Assembly: GCA_949927455.1 (NCBI GenBank)
Contig: CATLEX010000007.1
Coordinates: 1 to 34,789, forward strand
Source: an uncultured Clostridia bacterium
GTDB taxonomy: Bacteria > Bacillota > Clostridia > TANB77 > CAG-508
Reading direction: 5' to 3'
Length of the DNA: 34,789 nucleotides
The translations under genes and the position numbers were made by a program. Under the pieces are notes generated by a model that made no database searches, was not told where the DNA came from, and saw only the letters and a program-made list of their open reading frames with translations. Shown here in pieces: positions 17,694 to 27,784 of the stretch. Every line of letters starts with the position of its first letter. Position 1 is the stretch's first letter.

Positions 17694-18314
17694 ATGTATT
17701 TTTCAAATAAGCTAGAAGAGGAAGAATATATTACGTTAGAAGCGGTTAAGTTAGATAACAATATATTAATGGAAAAACAATTGCTTGACGAAAATCAGCA
17801 TTATGTTGTTAAATTAAAGGAAGCACAGAGTGCGATACTTTTTGAAAAAGGACAAGTATATGATATTGTAAAAGAGGAAGGAATTTATTCCATTCATTTA
17901 GGTCCAAATACAAGTTTTCCAGAGGATTTACTAGATTATCAAATCAAAGAAAATCAGGACAAATTATGTGTGATATTTTTAAATCGAAATTCTATTGTAA
18001 ATAATAAATTTTATATTCCCAAAAAGCACAGAAATAATTTTTATGGGGAAGGTGAATTTGAATTTCAAATTGAAAATCCAATTAAACTTTTTAATAAAGT
18101 GATTGAAGTCAGAAGTTTTTATTCTAGAGAGGAATTGTTAGAACAAGTGAGAGAGAGGATTTCTAAAATTGCAACAGAAGTGATAAAAAAGCAGGGAAAT
18201 GAATATTTTATAAATGAAGAAATTATTGTTTCAAGTAGGAATATTTTAAATGAGTATGGCATAAAAATTATGGGGGCAGATATAAAAAATATTCATTTTA
18301 AGAAAAAAATGTAA
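17694..18314 (+). CDS. SPFH/YdjI-like protein
   Basis: A 206-residue protein resembling the SPFH-domain "virion core"/YdjI group. The early segment AILFEKGQVYDIVKEEGIYSIHLGPN is the recognisable beta-rich part. EGEFEFQIENPIKLFNKVI and a helix with LLEQVRERISKIATEVI follow. It is shorter than typical family members (300 or more) and has no zinc ribbon or obvious membrane segment. An AAGGAGTG site lies before the ATG, 19 bases after pyrG, so the two are probably co-transcribed. A role in membrane or envelope stress is possible but not shown by the sequence. Confidence 0.55.
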   Translation: MYFSNKLEEEEYITLEAVKLDNNILMEKQLLDENQHYVVKLKEAQSAILFEKGQVYDIVKEEGIYSIHLGPNTSFPEDLLDYQIKENQDKLCVIFLNRNSIVNNKFYIPKKHRNNFYGEGEFEFQIENPIKLFNKVIEVRSFYSREELLEQVRERISKIATEVIKKQGNEYFINEEIIVSSRNILNEYGIKIMGADIKNIHFKKKM

Positions 18315-18322
18315 AAAAACTA

Positions 18323-18351
18323 TTGACATTTTATTAAAATGGGTATACAGT
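18323..18351 (+). promoter_or_regulatory. groESL promoter
   Basis: TTGACA at 18323-18328 and TACAGT at 18346-18351 with a 17-base spacer, immediately before the CIRCE-like palindrome. Confidence 0.65.
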
Positions 18352-18352
18352 A

Positions 18353-18379
18353 TTAGCAGTCGAGTATAGTGACTGCTAA
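18353..18379 (+). promoter_or_regulatory. CIRCE-like HrcA operator (symmetrical variant)
   Basis: TTAGCAGTC, nine bases, GACTGCTAA: perfect 9-base arms in the position of a CIRCE element ahead of groES. The consensus arms are TTAGCACTC/GAGTGCTAA. Here one base differs in each arm, and the two changes are complementary. Confidence 0.9.
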
Positions 18380-18402
18380 TTTTGATTTAATAGGAGGGAT
18401 AA

Positions 18403-18687
<285 letters not shown>

Positions 18688-18702
18688 AATTTAAGGAGGT
18701 AA

Positions 18703-20346
<1,644 letters not shown>

Positions 20347-20373
20347 TCTAGAATAAAAAATGTTTGTTATGAT

Positions 20374-20407
20374 AAAAGTCTTTAAACAGTTAAGTTTAAG
20401 GACTTTT
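20374..20407 (+). terminator. Intrinsic terminator after groEL
   Basis: AAAAGTCTTTAAAC pairs with GTTTAAGGACTTTT (one G-T pair) around a 6-base loop, ending in a T run. Confidence 0.8.
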
Positions 20408-20418
20408 TTATAATAGAA

Positions 20419-20448
20419 AAAATTTTATGTGAATTTACATAAAATTTT
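20419..20448. repeat. Perfect 12-base inverted repeat ahead of the polysaccharide-locus promoter
   Basis: AAAATTTTATGT (20419-20430) and ACATAAAATTTT (20437-20448) around GAATTT, ending 10 bases before the -35 box. No T run is long enough to make it a clear terminator, so an operator is possible. Confidence 0.6.
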
Positions 20449-20458
20449 AAAAAAGGTA

Positions 20459-20487
20459 TTGCTTTTTTTTCTATAAAGTGGTAAAAT
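20459..20487 (+). promoter_or_regulatory. Promoter of the polysaccharide locus
   Basis: TTGCTT at 20459-20464, a 17-base spacer and TAAAAT at 20482-20487. The leader of about 90 bases contains a small palindrome, ATAATTC-GT-GAATTAT (20504-20519), before the ribosome site GGGGGAATAA. Confidence 0.55.
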
Positions 20488-20578
20488 GAATTTAAGATAA
20501 GATATAATTCGTGAATTATGTCGTTTAAATGAGAAAAAACACACAATGGAAGAAAGAATAAAAATACAGGGGGAATAA

Positions 20579-21672
20579 ATGAGTAGAAAGAAAATTTTAT
20601 ATCTAGTGGAGGCTATGCGGTGGCGGAGTTTTTACCTACATTGTTGACTTGGCAAACCGAATGTCGAAAAAAATGGATGTAATAGTTGCATACTCAATTA
20701 GAGCACAAACGCCAAAGAATTACCAAGATTATTTTGATTCAAACATAAAATTAATTCAGGTGCAAAATTTTACTCGAAATATTAATCCATTAAGAGACAT
20801 AACTGCAATTTTTGAGGTCAGGAAAATAATTCAAACAGAAAAGCCAGACATAGTACATATGCACTCCTCGAAAGCAGGAGCAATTGGCAGATTAGCAATA
20901 TCGCCAAAGAAAGCAAAACTTTTTTATACGCCACACAGTTATGCCTTTTGTAAAAAAGATGAATCAGGGTTAAAAATTAAATTTTATCTGCTGATTGAAA
21001 AAATATTAGGAAGACGAAATTGTACTACTATTGCTTGTTCAAAGGGAGAGTACGAGGAAGCGTTAAAGGTTACAAAAAATGCCATATATATCAATAACGG
21101 TATTGATATAAAGGAACTCGAACAGTTTATTTTAAATGAGTCAGAAAAAATAATTGACACCAAGAAATTGAAAATATGTACAGTAGGTCGAGTAGGTCCA
21201 CAGAAAAATCCGAAGCTGTTTAATCAAATAGCAGAGAAGTTTCGAGATATTGAATTTATGTGGATTGGTGATGGAAATTTAAAAGATGTGTTGATATCAC
21301 CCAACATTAAGGTTTTGGGTTGGTGTGACAGAAAAAAGGCAATAAAAGAGTTATGTCAAAATGATATTTTTATATTACCATCTCTGTGGGAAGGATTACC
21401 CATGACATTATTAGAAGCAATGTATCTAGGAAAAATTTGCTTAGTGAGTGATGTGATGCGGCAATCGAGATGTAGTCAAGCATGGAAACAATGGATTTAT
21501 TTGCAGAACAAAGCAAGAATATTGTGATATTATTCAAAAAATTGAAAAGAATGAATTTGATTTGAATAAAATAAAAGTGCAAGCAAGACAAACAGTTGAA
21601 CAAAAACATGATGTGGAATTGATGGCACAGGAATATTTTAAAATTTATAGTGAAGGAGTGGATTGTTATTAA
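20579..21672 (+). CDS. GT4-family glycosyltransferase with two +1 shifts at CGG
   Basis: First gene of the polysaccharide locus: a 363-residue GT-B glycosyltransferase, full family length only if two +1 shifts are made. The start at 20579 follows GGGGGAATAA and reads MSRKKILYLVEAM. CGG at codon 14 then shifts into GGGVFTYIVDLANRM, the normal glycine-rich donor loop of this family. The middle shows HMHSSKAGAIGRLA, TPHSYAF, NNGID, VGRVGPQKNP and the donor site LPSLWEGLPMTLLEAMYLG. A second CGG at codon 294 shifts into GNRDVVKHGNNGF, the expected element right after the EGLP..LLEAM motif. The fused frame ends at TAA 21670, overlapping the next gene. Without either shift no enzyme could form. The sugar donor is unknown. 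Confidence 0.9.
20618..20621 (+). other. +1 frameshift site 6: ATG CGG T
   Basis: CGG in frame after codon 13; skipping the C gives GGT GGC GGA, the glycine-rich loop. The zero frame ends at TGA after nine more codons. A second CGG at 20624 is out of frame once this shift is made. Confidence 0.9.
21459..21462 (+). other. +1 frameshift site 7: ATG CGG C
   Basis: CGG in the frame set by site 6; skipping the C restores GNRDVV and 70 further residues. Uses GGC as the glycine codon. Confidence 0.9.
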
Positions 21673-23431
21673 AGAGTTAGAATTAAAACAATTTTTAAAA
21701 TTATTTTGGGATAGAAAGATATTTATAGTTATAATGGTAATTGTGTTTGCCATTATGGGATGGGCAAAAATTGAGTATTTTACAACACCAGTTTATGAAG
21801 CTGCAGGAACGTTAATTTGTGCAAGGAATGAGGAAAATATACAAGCAGGAGCAACTATTACAAGTGCGGAATTGACAATGCCTTCAAGTTTGTCAGAAAC
21901 GTATACAGAGTTAATTAAAAGTGATTTGATTGTGAATAAAGTTATTCAAAATTTAGGACTAAATATGACACCAGGTGCTTTGAAAGGAAGTATTGAATTA
22001 ACTCCAAAAACAAAAGTGTTTTATCAAATAAGTGCTAGAAGTACAAATAGTGAGCAAGCAGCGCAAATTGCAAATGAGTTTATTAAAGTGTTTTCAGAGG
22101 AAGTAAAGAATTTTTATGAAATTGATAATATTTATACAGTTGATGAAGCTAAAGTATCAACTACTGCTGTTAATATGAATTCTACAAAAAGTATTAAAAT
22201 ATTTGCTGGAATTGGTTTTGTAGTAGCAGCTGCGGTGATTATGATTATGTTTATTTTCAATAATACAGTAACAAATTCAGATCAGATTAAAAGGTATACA
22301 AAACTTCCAACTTTAGCTTCAATTCCAAGATATAGTGGAAATGAAGATTTGATTACTTTAAAAGATTCAAAATCACCTTATGCAGAAAGTATCAAGATTT
22401 TGAGAACTAATTTGCAATATATGTATGATGGTGGAGATTTGCAAACAGTTGCAATCACAAGTAGTTTACCTGGTGAAGGAAAAAGTTGGCTAAGTGCGAA
22501 TTTGGCAGTTGCTTTTGCAAATGCTGGAAAAAGAACTTTGATTATTGATGCTGATATGAGAAGAGGTAGACAACATAAGTTATTTAAAGTAAGAAAAATT
22601 CCTGGTTTATCTGAATTTTTAAGATCTACACTAGGTAGCATGGATATGATTGCTTTGAAAGGTAAAAAAGAAAAAGGTTTGGGATTATTTAAATTAGGCA
22701 AAAAAGACAAAGATGTAGAGAGTATGGATTATATGACAGGTAGAGAAGGGAAAGCAAGATTTAAATCATTAAAGAAAGAAACTGAGGAAGAAGTAGTAGA
22801 AGTTGTTATTGAATCAGAGAAGAAGACAAAAGCAAAAAGATCAGCTAAAAAAGTGGAGGAAAAGAAATCAACGAAAGGAAAGAGAACAGCTGAAAAAATA
22901 GATAATAAGAAAACAGAAAAGAAAGAAGACACGAATAAGAAAACAAATAAAAAGGCAGTTTCAAAAGAGACAAAACAAATAGAAAAAGTAGAAAAGGCAG
23001 AAGTTATTGACAGAAAAGATGAAATGATTCAGACAGAAAACGAAAAAGAACCAAATGTATTTGAATATGTTAACGAAACAGGAATTGAGAATCTATATAT
23101 GATTGCATCAGGTAGTGAAAGATTGGAATCTTCTGAATTGTTATCAACAGATAAATTACAGGAGTCTTTGGAAGAGTTAAAAGAAGAATTTGATATGATT
23201 ATTATAGATACACCACCAGTTTCTGTGGTAGCAGATGGATTTATTATTTCAAGAATTGTGGATACGAATATTATTGTGTTAAAACATGGAAATACAGAAA
23301 TTAATGAGTTAAATAAAATTAAAAATAATATTCAAGAAATCGGTGGAGAAGTTATTGGAACAGTAATTAATAAAATACCTGACGCTAATAAAAAATATTA
23401 CAATACTTACTATAATAAAAAAGCAAAGTAG
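21650..23431 (+). CDS. Fused Wzz chain-length regulator and BY-kinase (CpsC/CpsD-like) with a large Lys/Glu-rich insertion
   Basis: Controls polysaccharide chain length and export. The N-terminal Wzz part has a transmembrane segment at ~25-45 and a second at ~185-205, with an extracellular domain between. The cytoplasmic tyrosine-kinase part shows Walker A SSLPGEGKSWLSANLA (~270-285), Walker A' TLIIDADMRRG, Walker B DMIIIDTPPVSVVADG, and a tyrosine-rich tail (KKYYNTYYNKK) as the autophosphorylation cluster. Between the GLSEFL and NVFEYVNETGIENLYMIASG segments (~325-468) lies about 140 residues of low-complexity Lys/Glu sequence, absent from usual BY-kinases. The start is uncertain. GTG 21650 has no ribosome site. 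AAGGAG at 21653-21658 points to a non-AUG start such as ATT 21668 (9 bases), just where the previous gene stops. Confidence 0.88.
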   Translation: MKEWIVIKELELKQFLKLFWDRKIFIVIMVIVFAIMGWAKIEYFTTPVYEAAGTLICARNEENIQAGATITSAELTMPSSLSETYTELIKSDLIVNKVIQNLGLNMTPGALKGSIELTPKTKVFYQISARSTNSEQAAQIANEFIKVFSEEVKNFYEIDNIYTVDEAKVSTTAVNMNSTKSIKIFAGIGFVVAAAVIMIMFIFNNTVTNSDQIKRYTKLPTLASIPRYSGNEDLITLKDSKSPYAESIKILRTNLQYMYDGGDLQTVAITSSLPGEGKSWLSANLAVAFANAGKRTLIIDADMRRGRQHKLFKVRKIPGLSEFLRSTLGSMDMIALKGKKEKGLGLFKLGKKDKDVESMDYMTGREGKARFKSLKKETEEEVVEVVIESEKKTKAKRSAKKVEEKKSTKGKRTAEKIDNKKTEKKEDTNKKTNKKAVSKETKQIEKVEKAEVIDRKDEMIQTENEKEPNVFEYVNETGIENLYMIASGSERLESSELLSTDKLQESLEELKEEFDMIIIDTPPVSVVADGFIISRIVDTNIIVLKHGNTEINELNKIKNNIQEIGGEVIGTVINKIPDANKKYYNTYYNKKAK

Positions 23432-23440
23432 AATAAAATG

Positions 23441-23484
23441 ACAATTTAGCGGACTTAAAAATTGAAGTAGTCCGCTATTATTGT
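23441..23484 (+). terminator. Hairpin between the BY-kinase and polymerase-like genes (weak terminator)
   Basis: TAGCGGACT (23447-23455) pairs with AGTCCGCTA (23469-23477), and ACAAT/ATTGT outside extend the stem. No T run follows, so partial termination or transcript processing is more likely than a full stop. Confidence 0.55.
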
Positions 23485-23516
23485 AAGAGACCGAAGAGTT
23501 AAGAAAGGATATACAG

Positions 23517-24680
23517 ATGAGGATAAAACAAGATTTTTATGTGAAAACAACAGTCATTATAGCGGCAATGATATTCTTAATAGCAGGAGCAAAAATTGTA
23601 AGACATACCATTATGAAAGAAGTTTTAGTAGATATGAGTGTTGGTAATGGAATGATTGCAATGATTAATGACGAGAATTCAATTATATATGATGAGGAAG
23701 TAAGTGAAGAAGAACTTGCAGCCAATTCAAAATCTGCTAAATTGTTTTCCAATATTAACTTTTTTGATTTAACAACTCCAATAGAGTTTGAAGTGTATAT
23801 TACAATATTATGGAATATCATGCTATTGATTATTATATTCATGTTGAGAAAGAAGCTAGATATCATGCAAGCTATATTTTTAATTCTTTCAGTATTGGTT
23901 TTGAATATATTTGATTTTAATTTAGCAAAAGAACCTGTGCAAATGTTATATTTTGTGTTGATTTATGTTGTGATTACAAGTAAATCTTTGAGAGATGATT
24001 TTAAATATGTTTTGTCTTTTGGAATTTTATATTGGGCTTCTGTTTCTTATCGAGATTATTATATATTAATTGCCATGTTTATGTTGGGAGTATCTTGGAT
24101 TTGTAAAACGTTTATTTTAATGAAAGATAAATTAAATATTTGGGATATTTTAATGGTTATAGTAGCATTTGGTGTTGGATATTTTTTGCTGCTTTCAATA
24201 GCTAAAGTGGCAATGCCACAAGAATATGCTGATCTGGTTAGGGTAAGAACCAGAGAAACGCAAGCCAGAACAGATATTAGTAATTTAATTACAAATAATG
24301 CTTCAAATTTGCCACTATTTACATTAGATTATTTAATAATGCTGGTTCGTATGATGGTACCAATCGAACTTATGATGTTTGGTCCAAAGTACTGGCCATA
24401 TGTTGCATATCAAGTAATGATTACTTTTTATGTTGTAATGGCACTGAAAAATATTAAAAGAAATCATAAATCAAAAAATGTGGCATTATATGTATATTTA
24501 GGATTTTTATGTGGCTCTGCGACATTTGAACCAGATTTTGGTTCATGGGTTCGTCATGAAGCAGCCATTGCGCCAGTGTTATTTATATTGGCAGATATGT
24601 ACAAATTTAAAAAGTCAAGAACGGATTTGGAAAGACATGATTTAGAAAAAGAAGAGCAAGGAGAAAAAAGTTATGGATAA
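23517..24680 (+). CDS. Polytopic membrane protein, probable polysaccharide polymerase (Wzy-like)
   Basis: A 387-residue membrane protein with about nine hydrophobic segments, an acidic external loop near residues 60-75 and a charged C-terminal tail. Its place after a Wzz/BY-kinase and among glycosyltransferases, its size and the periplasm-facing stretch with R residues (VRVRTRETQAR, ~240) fit a Wzy-type polymerase. The late conserved-looking segment ATFEPDFGSWVRHEAAIAP could be the active-site-like loop. Wzy proteins share almost no sequence, so this is inference from topology and context. AAAGGAT precedes the ATG. The stop overlaps the start of the next gene. Confidence 0.5.
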   Translation: MRIKQDFYVKTTVIIAAMIFLIAGAKIVRHTIMKEVLVDMSVGNGMIAMINDENSIIYDEEVSEEELAANSKSAKLFSNINFFDLTTPIEFEVYITILWNIMLLIIIFMLRKKLDIMQAIFLILSVLVLNIFDFNLAKEPVQMLYFVLIYVVITSKSLRDDFKYVLSFGILYWASVSYRDYYILIAMFMLGVSWICKTFILMKDKLNIWDILMVIVAFGVGYFLLLSIAKVAMPQEYADLVRVRTRETQARTDISNLITNNASNLPLFTLDYLIMLVRMMVPIELMMFGPKYWPYVAYQVMITFYVVMALKNIKRNHKSKNVALYVYLGFLCGSATFEPDFGSWVRHEAAIAPVLFILADMYKFKKSRTDLERHDLEKEEQGEKSYG

Positions 24681-25840
24681 AAAAGTAGGAATTGTATCTT
24701 GTTATTTTAAACATAATTATGGAAGTATGCTACAAGCATATGCTACACAAAAGATTTTAGAGGATTTTCGGTATTCCCAATGAGACGATTAATTTGCAGA
24801 AATTAAATCAAGAAATTTCAAAAGGTAAGAAAAAGTATTATATGAGCCAACTTTTTAATTTTTCTTTTATCAAAGCAAAAATGGGAATGGTAAAGCTGAA
24901 ATTGTATTGCAAATTTGCAAATGGTCAATTGGGTCAAAATATTAAAATGAGAGATCAGAAATTTGAGGAATTTGAGAAAAATTTTCATTTGTCAAAAGCC
25001 TATGAAAAGATGGCTGATGTGTGTGCAGAAGGAAATTATACAGATGTGTTGGTGGGAAGCGACCAATTGTGGCTTCCAGTTAATATTGTGGCAGATTATT
25101 ATACACTGAATTTTGTTCCTCAAAATGTCAATAAAATTTCGTTTGCAACAAGTTTTGGCGTGTCTCAAGTTCCAGAAAAATACAAGATGCAATATCAAAC
25201 TTTTTTAAAACGAATTGAGCATTTGTCGGTACGAGAAGATGCGGGTGTAAAGTTGGTAAAGGAACTGACAGGAAGAGATGCGAAATTGGTTTGTGATCCG
25301 ACGTTATTATTTAATCAAGAAGAATGGATGGCAATTCAGCCACAGAAGCGCTTAATTCAGGACAAGTACATATTTTGTTATTTTTTAGGAAAAACGGTGG
25401 AATATCGAAAATTTGCGGAACGATTAAAGGAAAAAACAGGTTACAAAATTGTTTCTTTGAACCATTTAGATGAGTATGTGAAATATAGTGACAAGTTTGC
25501 AGATGAAGCGCCATTTGATATTGGACCAAGTGAGTTTTTAAACTTGATTAGAAATGCGGAGTTTGTTTGTACAGATTCGTTTCATGGAACGGTGTTTTCA
25601 CTGATTAATCATAAAAAATTCTTTGTGTTTAGGCGCTATAAAAAACATTCGAAAGTTTCGACAAATTCAAGATTGAATTCACTTTTGAAGATTGTGAATT
25701 TGAGTGATAGAATGTTAGAGGGCGAAGAAAGTGTAGAGGATTTGGTGGAAAAAGAAATTGATTATGAAGTAGTAGATCAAAAGTTAGAGGAATTTAGAGA
25801 AGAGTCAAAAGCATTTTTGAGGGGAGCAGTTGGTAAATAG
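24673..25840 (+). CDS. Polysaccharide pyruvyl transferase family protein, with +1 shift at CGG
   Basis: Likely adds pyruvate ketals (or acts as a related sugar transferase) on the repeat unit. Read across a +1 shift at codon 33 it is 388 residues. The N-terminal MDKKVGIVSCYFKHNYGSMLQAYATQ, typical of the family, is in the first frame. After TTT, C is skipped and GGT ATT CCC AAT GAG continues the family sequence, whereas the zero frame ends at TGA three codons later. Downstream are VLVGSDQLW, SVREDAG, DPTLLF and DSFHGTVFSLINHKKF, the classic PF04230 motifs. The ATG at 24673 overlaps the stop of the previous gene. No alternative start with a ribosome site exists for the downstream half. Confidence 0.9.
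24769..24772 (+). other. +1 frameshift site 8: TTT CGG T
   Basis: In-frame CGG; skipping the C gives GGT (Gly). The only site where the preceding codon (TTT to TTC) could re-pair well after slipping. Confidence 0.9.
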
Positions 25841-25841
25841 A

Positions 25842-26798
25842 ATGAAAAAAGATTTTGTGATACAGATAACTAGAATAGTGGCTATGTTTATGATTATTAT
25901 ATGCCATTTGGTACAAGAGTTTGATAACAGATATATTCAAATGACAAGTCAGTTTTTTAATGTTGGTGTTTTCATTTTTATTTTGATTTCAGGTTATTTG
26001 TATGGAACAAAGAAAATTGAGAATCCAAAAGAATGGCTAAAAAATAGATTTTTTAAAATTATGATACCTGTATATGTTTTTATGATATTTATTTTTGGAT
26101 GGGAAATTTTGGTTCAGCATCATTTTAAAATAAAGTATATTTTGATATACTTGTTTGATTTACAATTTGTGTTTGGAGGGGTACAAGGAGCTCAACATTT
26201 ATGGTTCTTGACAGTGATTATGATTTGTTATATGATAACACCAATATTGTATCAAAAGAAAGAAAAGTTATTGAAACATAGTAAAATAATTTTTACTATA
26301 ATTGCGGTTTTAGCGGTTGGATTATCTTATATAAAAGAAGAAGTTGGAAGGACTTTTATGTACCTTTTGTTGTACATAAGTGCATATGTGTATAGAAATA
26401 ACAAAACAGATAAGCAAAGATCTAAAATGTGGTTGATTCTATCCATTATGGGATTATTTGCAGTAAGAATTGTGGCAAGAAAGTTTTGGGATGGCACTGT
26501 TTTGTATAATACAATTGTGGTATGCTTAACACAAATATTATTGGCCTATCATATTTATTGGCTTTTGAATGAAATTTTTAAAAATGTAAAAATAGAAGGT
26601 AACGCATTGGTTAATCACTTTGATACCATTTCTTATTATGTTTACATTACACATATGATGTTTATGACAGGACCAGTAAGAACAATGGGAATGGCAGAAA
26701 ATATGTTTATAAATTCGGTTGTTACTATAGGGTTAGCTTGGATAACAGGAGTTTTGTTATATAGAATTTCAAAAGGAATTATGAGAGGAGCTATATGA
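25842..26798 (+). CDS. Membrane acyltransferase (acyltransferase 3 family), first copy
   Basis: A 318-residue multi-spanning O-acyltransferase. The N-terminal segment IVAMFMIIICHLVQEF carries the conserved His, and the following FFNVGVFIFILISGYLYG matches the family's second conserved element. About ten hydrophobic segments follow, with YYVYITHMMFM near the end. ATG 25842 is chosen over TTG 25830 because the latter lies inside the previous coding sequence. Probably acetylates or succinylates the exported polysaccharide. It overlaps the next gene by 4 bases (ATGA). Confidence 0.85.
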   Translation: MKKDFVIQITRIVAMFMIIICHLVQEFDNRYIQMTSQFFNVGVFIFILISGYLYGTKKIENPKEWLKNRFFKIMIPVYVFMIFIFGWEILVQHHFKIKYILIYLFDLQFVFGGVQGAQHLWFLTVIMICYMITPILYQKKEKLLKHSKIIFTIIAVLAVGLSYIKEEVGRTFMYLLLYISAYVYRNNKTDKQRSKMWLILSIMGLFAVRIVARKFWDGTVLYNTIVVCLTQILLAYHIYWLLNEIFKNVKIEGNALVNHFDTISYYVYITHMMFMTGPVRTMGMAENMFINSVVTIGLAWITGVLLYRISKGIMRGAI

Positions 26799-27784
26799 AA
26801 AAGAATTATGCATTAATTGATATTTTTAAATTCACATTTGCCATTGTTGTTGTTTTTATCCATACTTGTTCTGAACGATATCAGAATGGATTAACTACGA
26901 TTTTGACTAGTATGGCAGTTCCATATTTCTTTGTTGCATCTGGTTTTTTTTTAAATAAAAAATTGAGAAAAACGGAGAATAAAAAAGAAATTATTATTTC
27001 TTATATGGTAAAGATTTTTAAAATGTATCTGTTTTTTTCCATTGTTATGTGGTTAATAGAATTGCCTGAAATGATGGTTTCAGACAATATATTAATAACG
27101 GTTTTGAAGAGAATAAGAATTTTTTTGTTTATTGGTGATTATCATTTATGGTATTTATTATTTACAATTTATGCAGTAATCATTTTATATTGTGCCAATA
27201 AAGTAAAAATAAATAATAAAGTAATGCTGATTATTTCATTTATACTATATTTTATTGGATATTGGATTTTAAATTATGAAGGTACTTCTAAAATATTAGA
27301 GATTCTAAAAAATATACATTTTGTGATTTTAGGAGAGAGAAATGGTTTGACTACAGCATTATTGTTTATGTATTTGGGGGTTTGGATAGAGGAATATGAT
27401 ATTGGTAAAAAGCGAAGTTTTGTATTTTTTATAAAAGTTATGATAACTTCAATTTTGCTATTGCTAGTAAACCGATTAGATTATAGAATATTAAGTATCA
27501 TGTTAGTGATCTATCTCATATCAAATATTTTTGTATTATTTCTAAAAATAAATGTAAAGTCTAGAAATATCTATACAAAATTAAGACAATACAGTACCAT
27601 GATATATTTGGTACATATACCAGTTGCTTTGCTATTATGTAAAATTGTAAGAATACAATATAGTAATGATAAGAATATTTTGTTTTTTATTATTGTCACT
27701 GTAATTTCTCTAATCATAAGTATAGGAATTAACTTTTTTGAGATTAAAAGAAAGGAGAAAAAGTATGATACAAATCATAAATAA
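26795..27784 (+). CDS. Membrane acyltransferase (acyltransferase 3 family), second copy
   Basis: A 329-residue multi-spanning O-acyltransferase, distinct from its neighbour. DIFKFTFAIVVVFIHTCS holds the catalytic-type His, and SMAVPYFFVASGFFLNKK follows. Ten or so membrane segments end with YSTMIYLVHIPVALL. AGAGGAG lies before the ATG, which overlaps the preceding stop; its own stop overlaps the following gene by 20 bases. Two different acyltransferases in tandem suggest two modification positions on the polysaccharide. Confidence 0.85.
   Translation: MKKNYALIDIFKFTFAIVVVFIHTCSERYQNGLTTILTSMAVPYFFVASGFFLNKKLRKTENKKEIIISYMVKIFKMYLFFSIVMWLIELPEMMVSDNILITVLKRIRIFLFIGDYHLWYLLFTIYAVIILYCANKVKINNKVMLIISFILYFIGYWILNYEGTSKILEILKNIHFVILGERNGLTTALLFMYLGVWIEEYDIGKKRSFVFFIKVMITSILLLLVNRLDYRILSIMLVIYLISNIFVLFLKINVKSRNIYTKLRQYSTMIYLVHIPVALLLCKIVRIQYSNDKNILFFIIVTVISLIISIGINFFEIKRKEKKYDTNHK

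Noticed and set aside
20624..20626. Second zero-frame CGG six bases after site 6
   Set aside because: Once the first shift is made it is out of frame (GGC GGA), so it is not a separate site.
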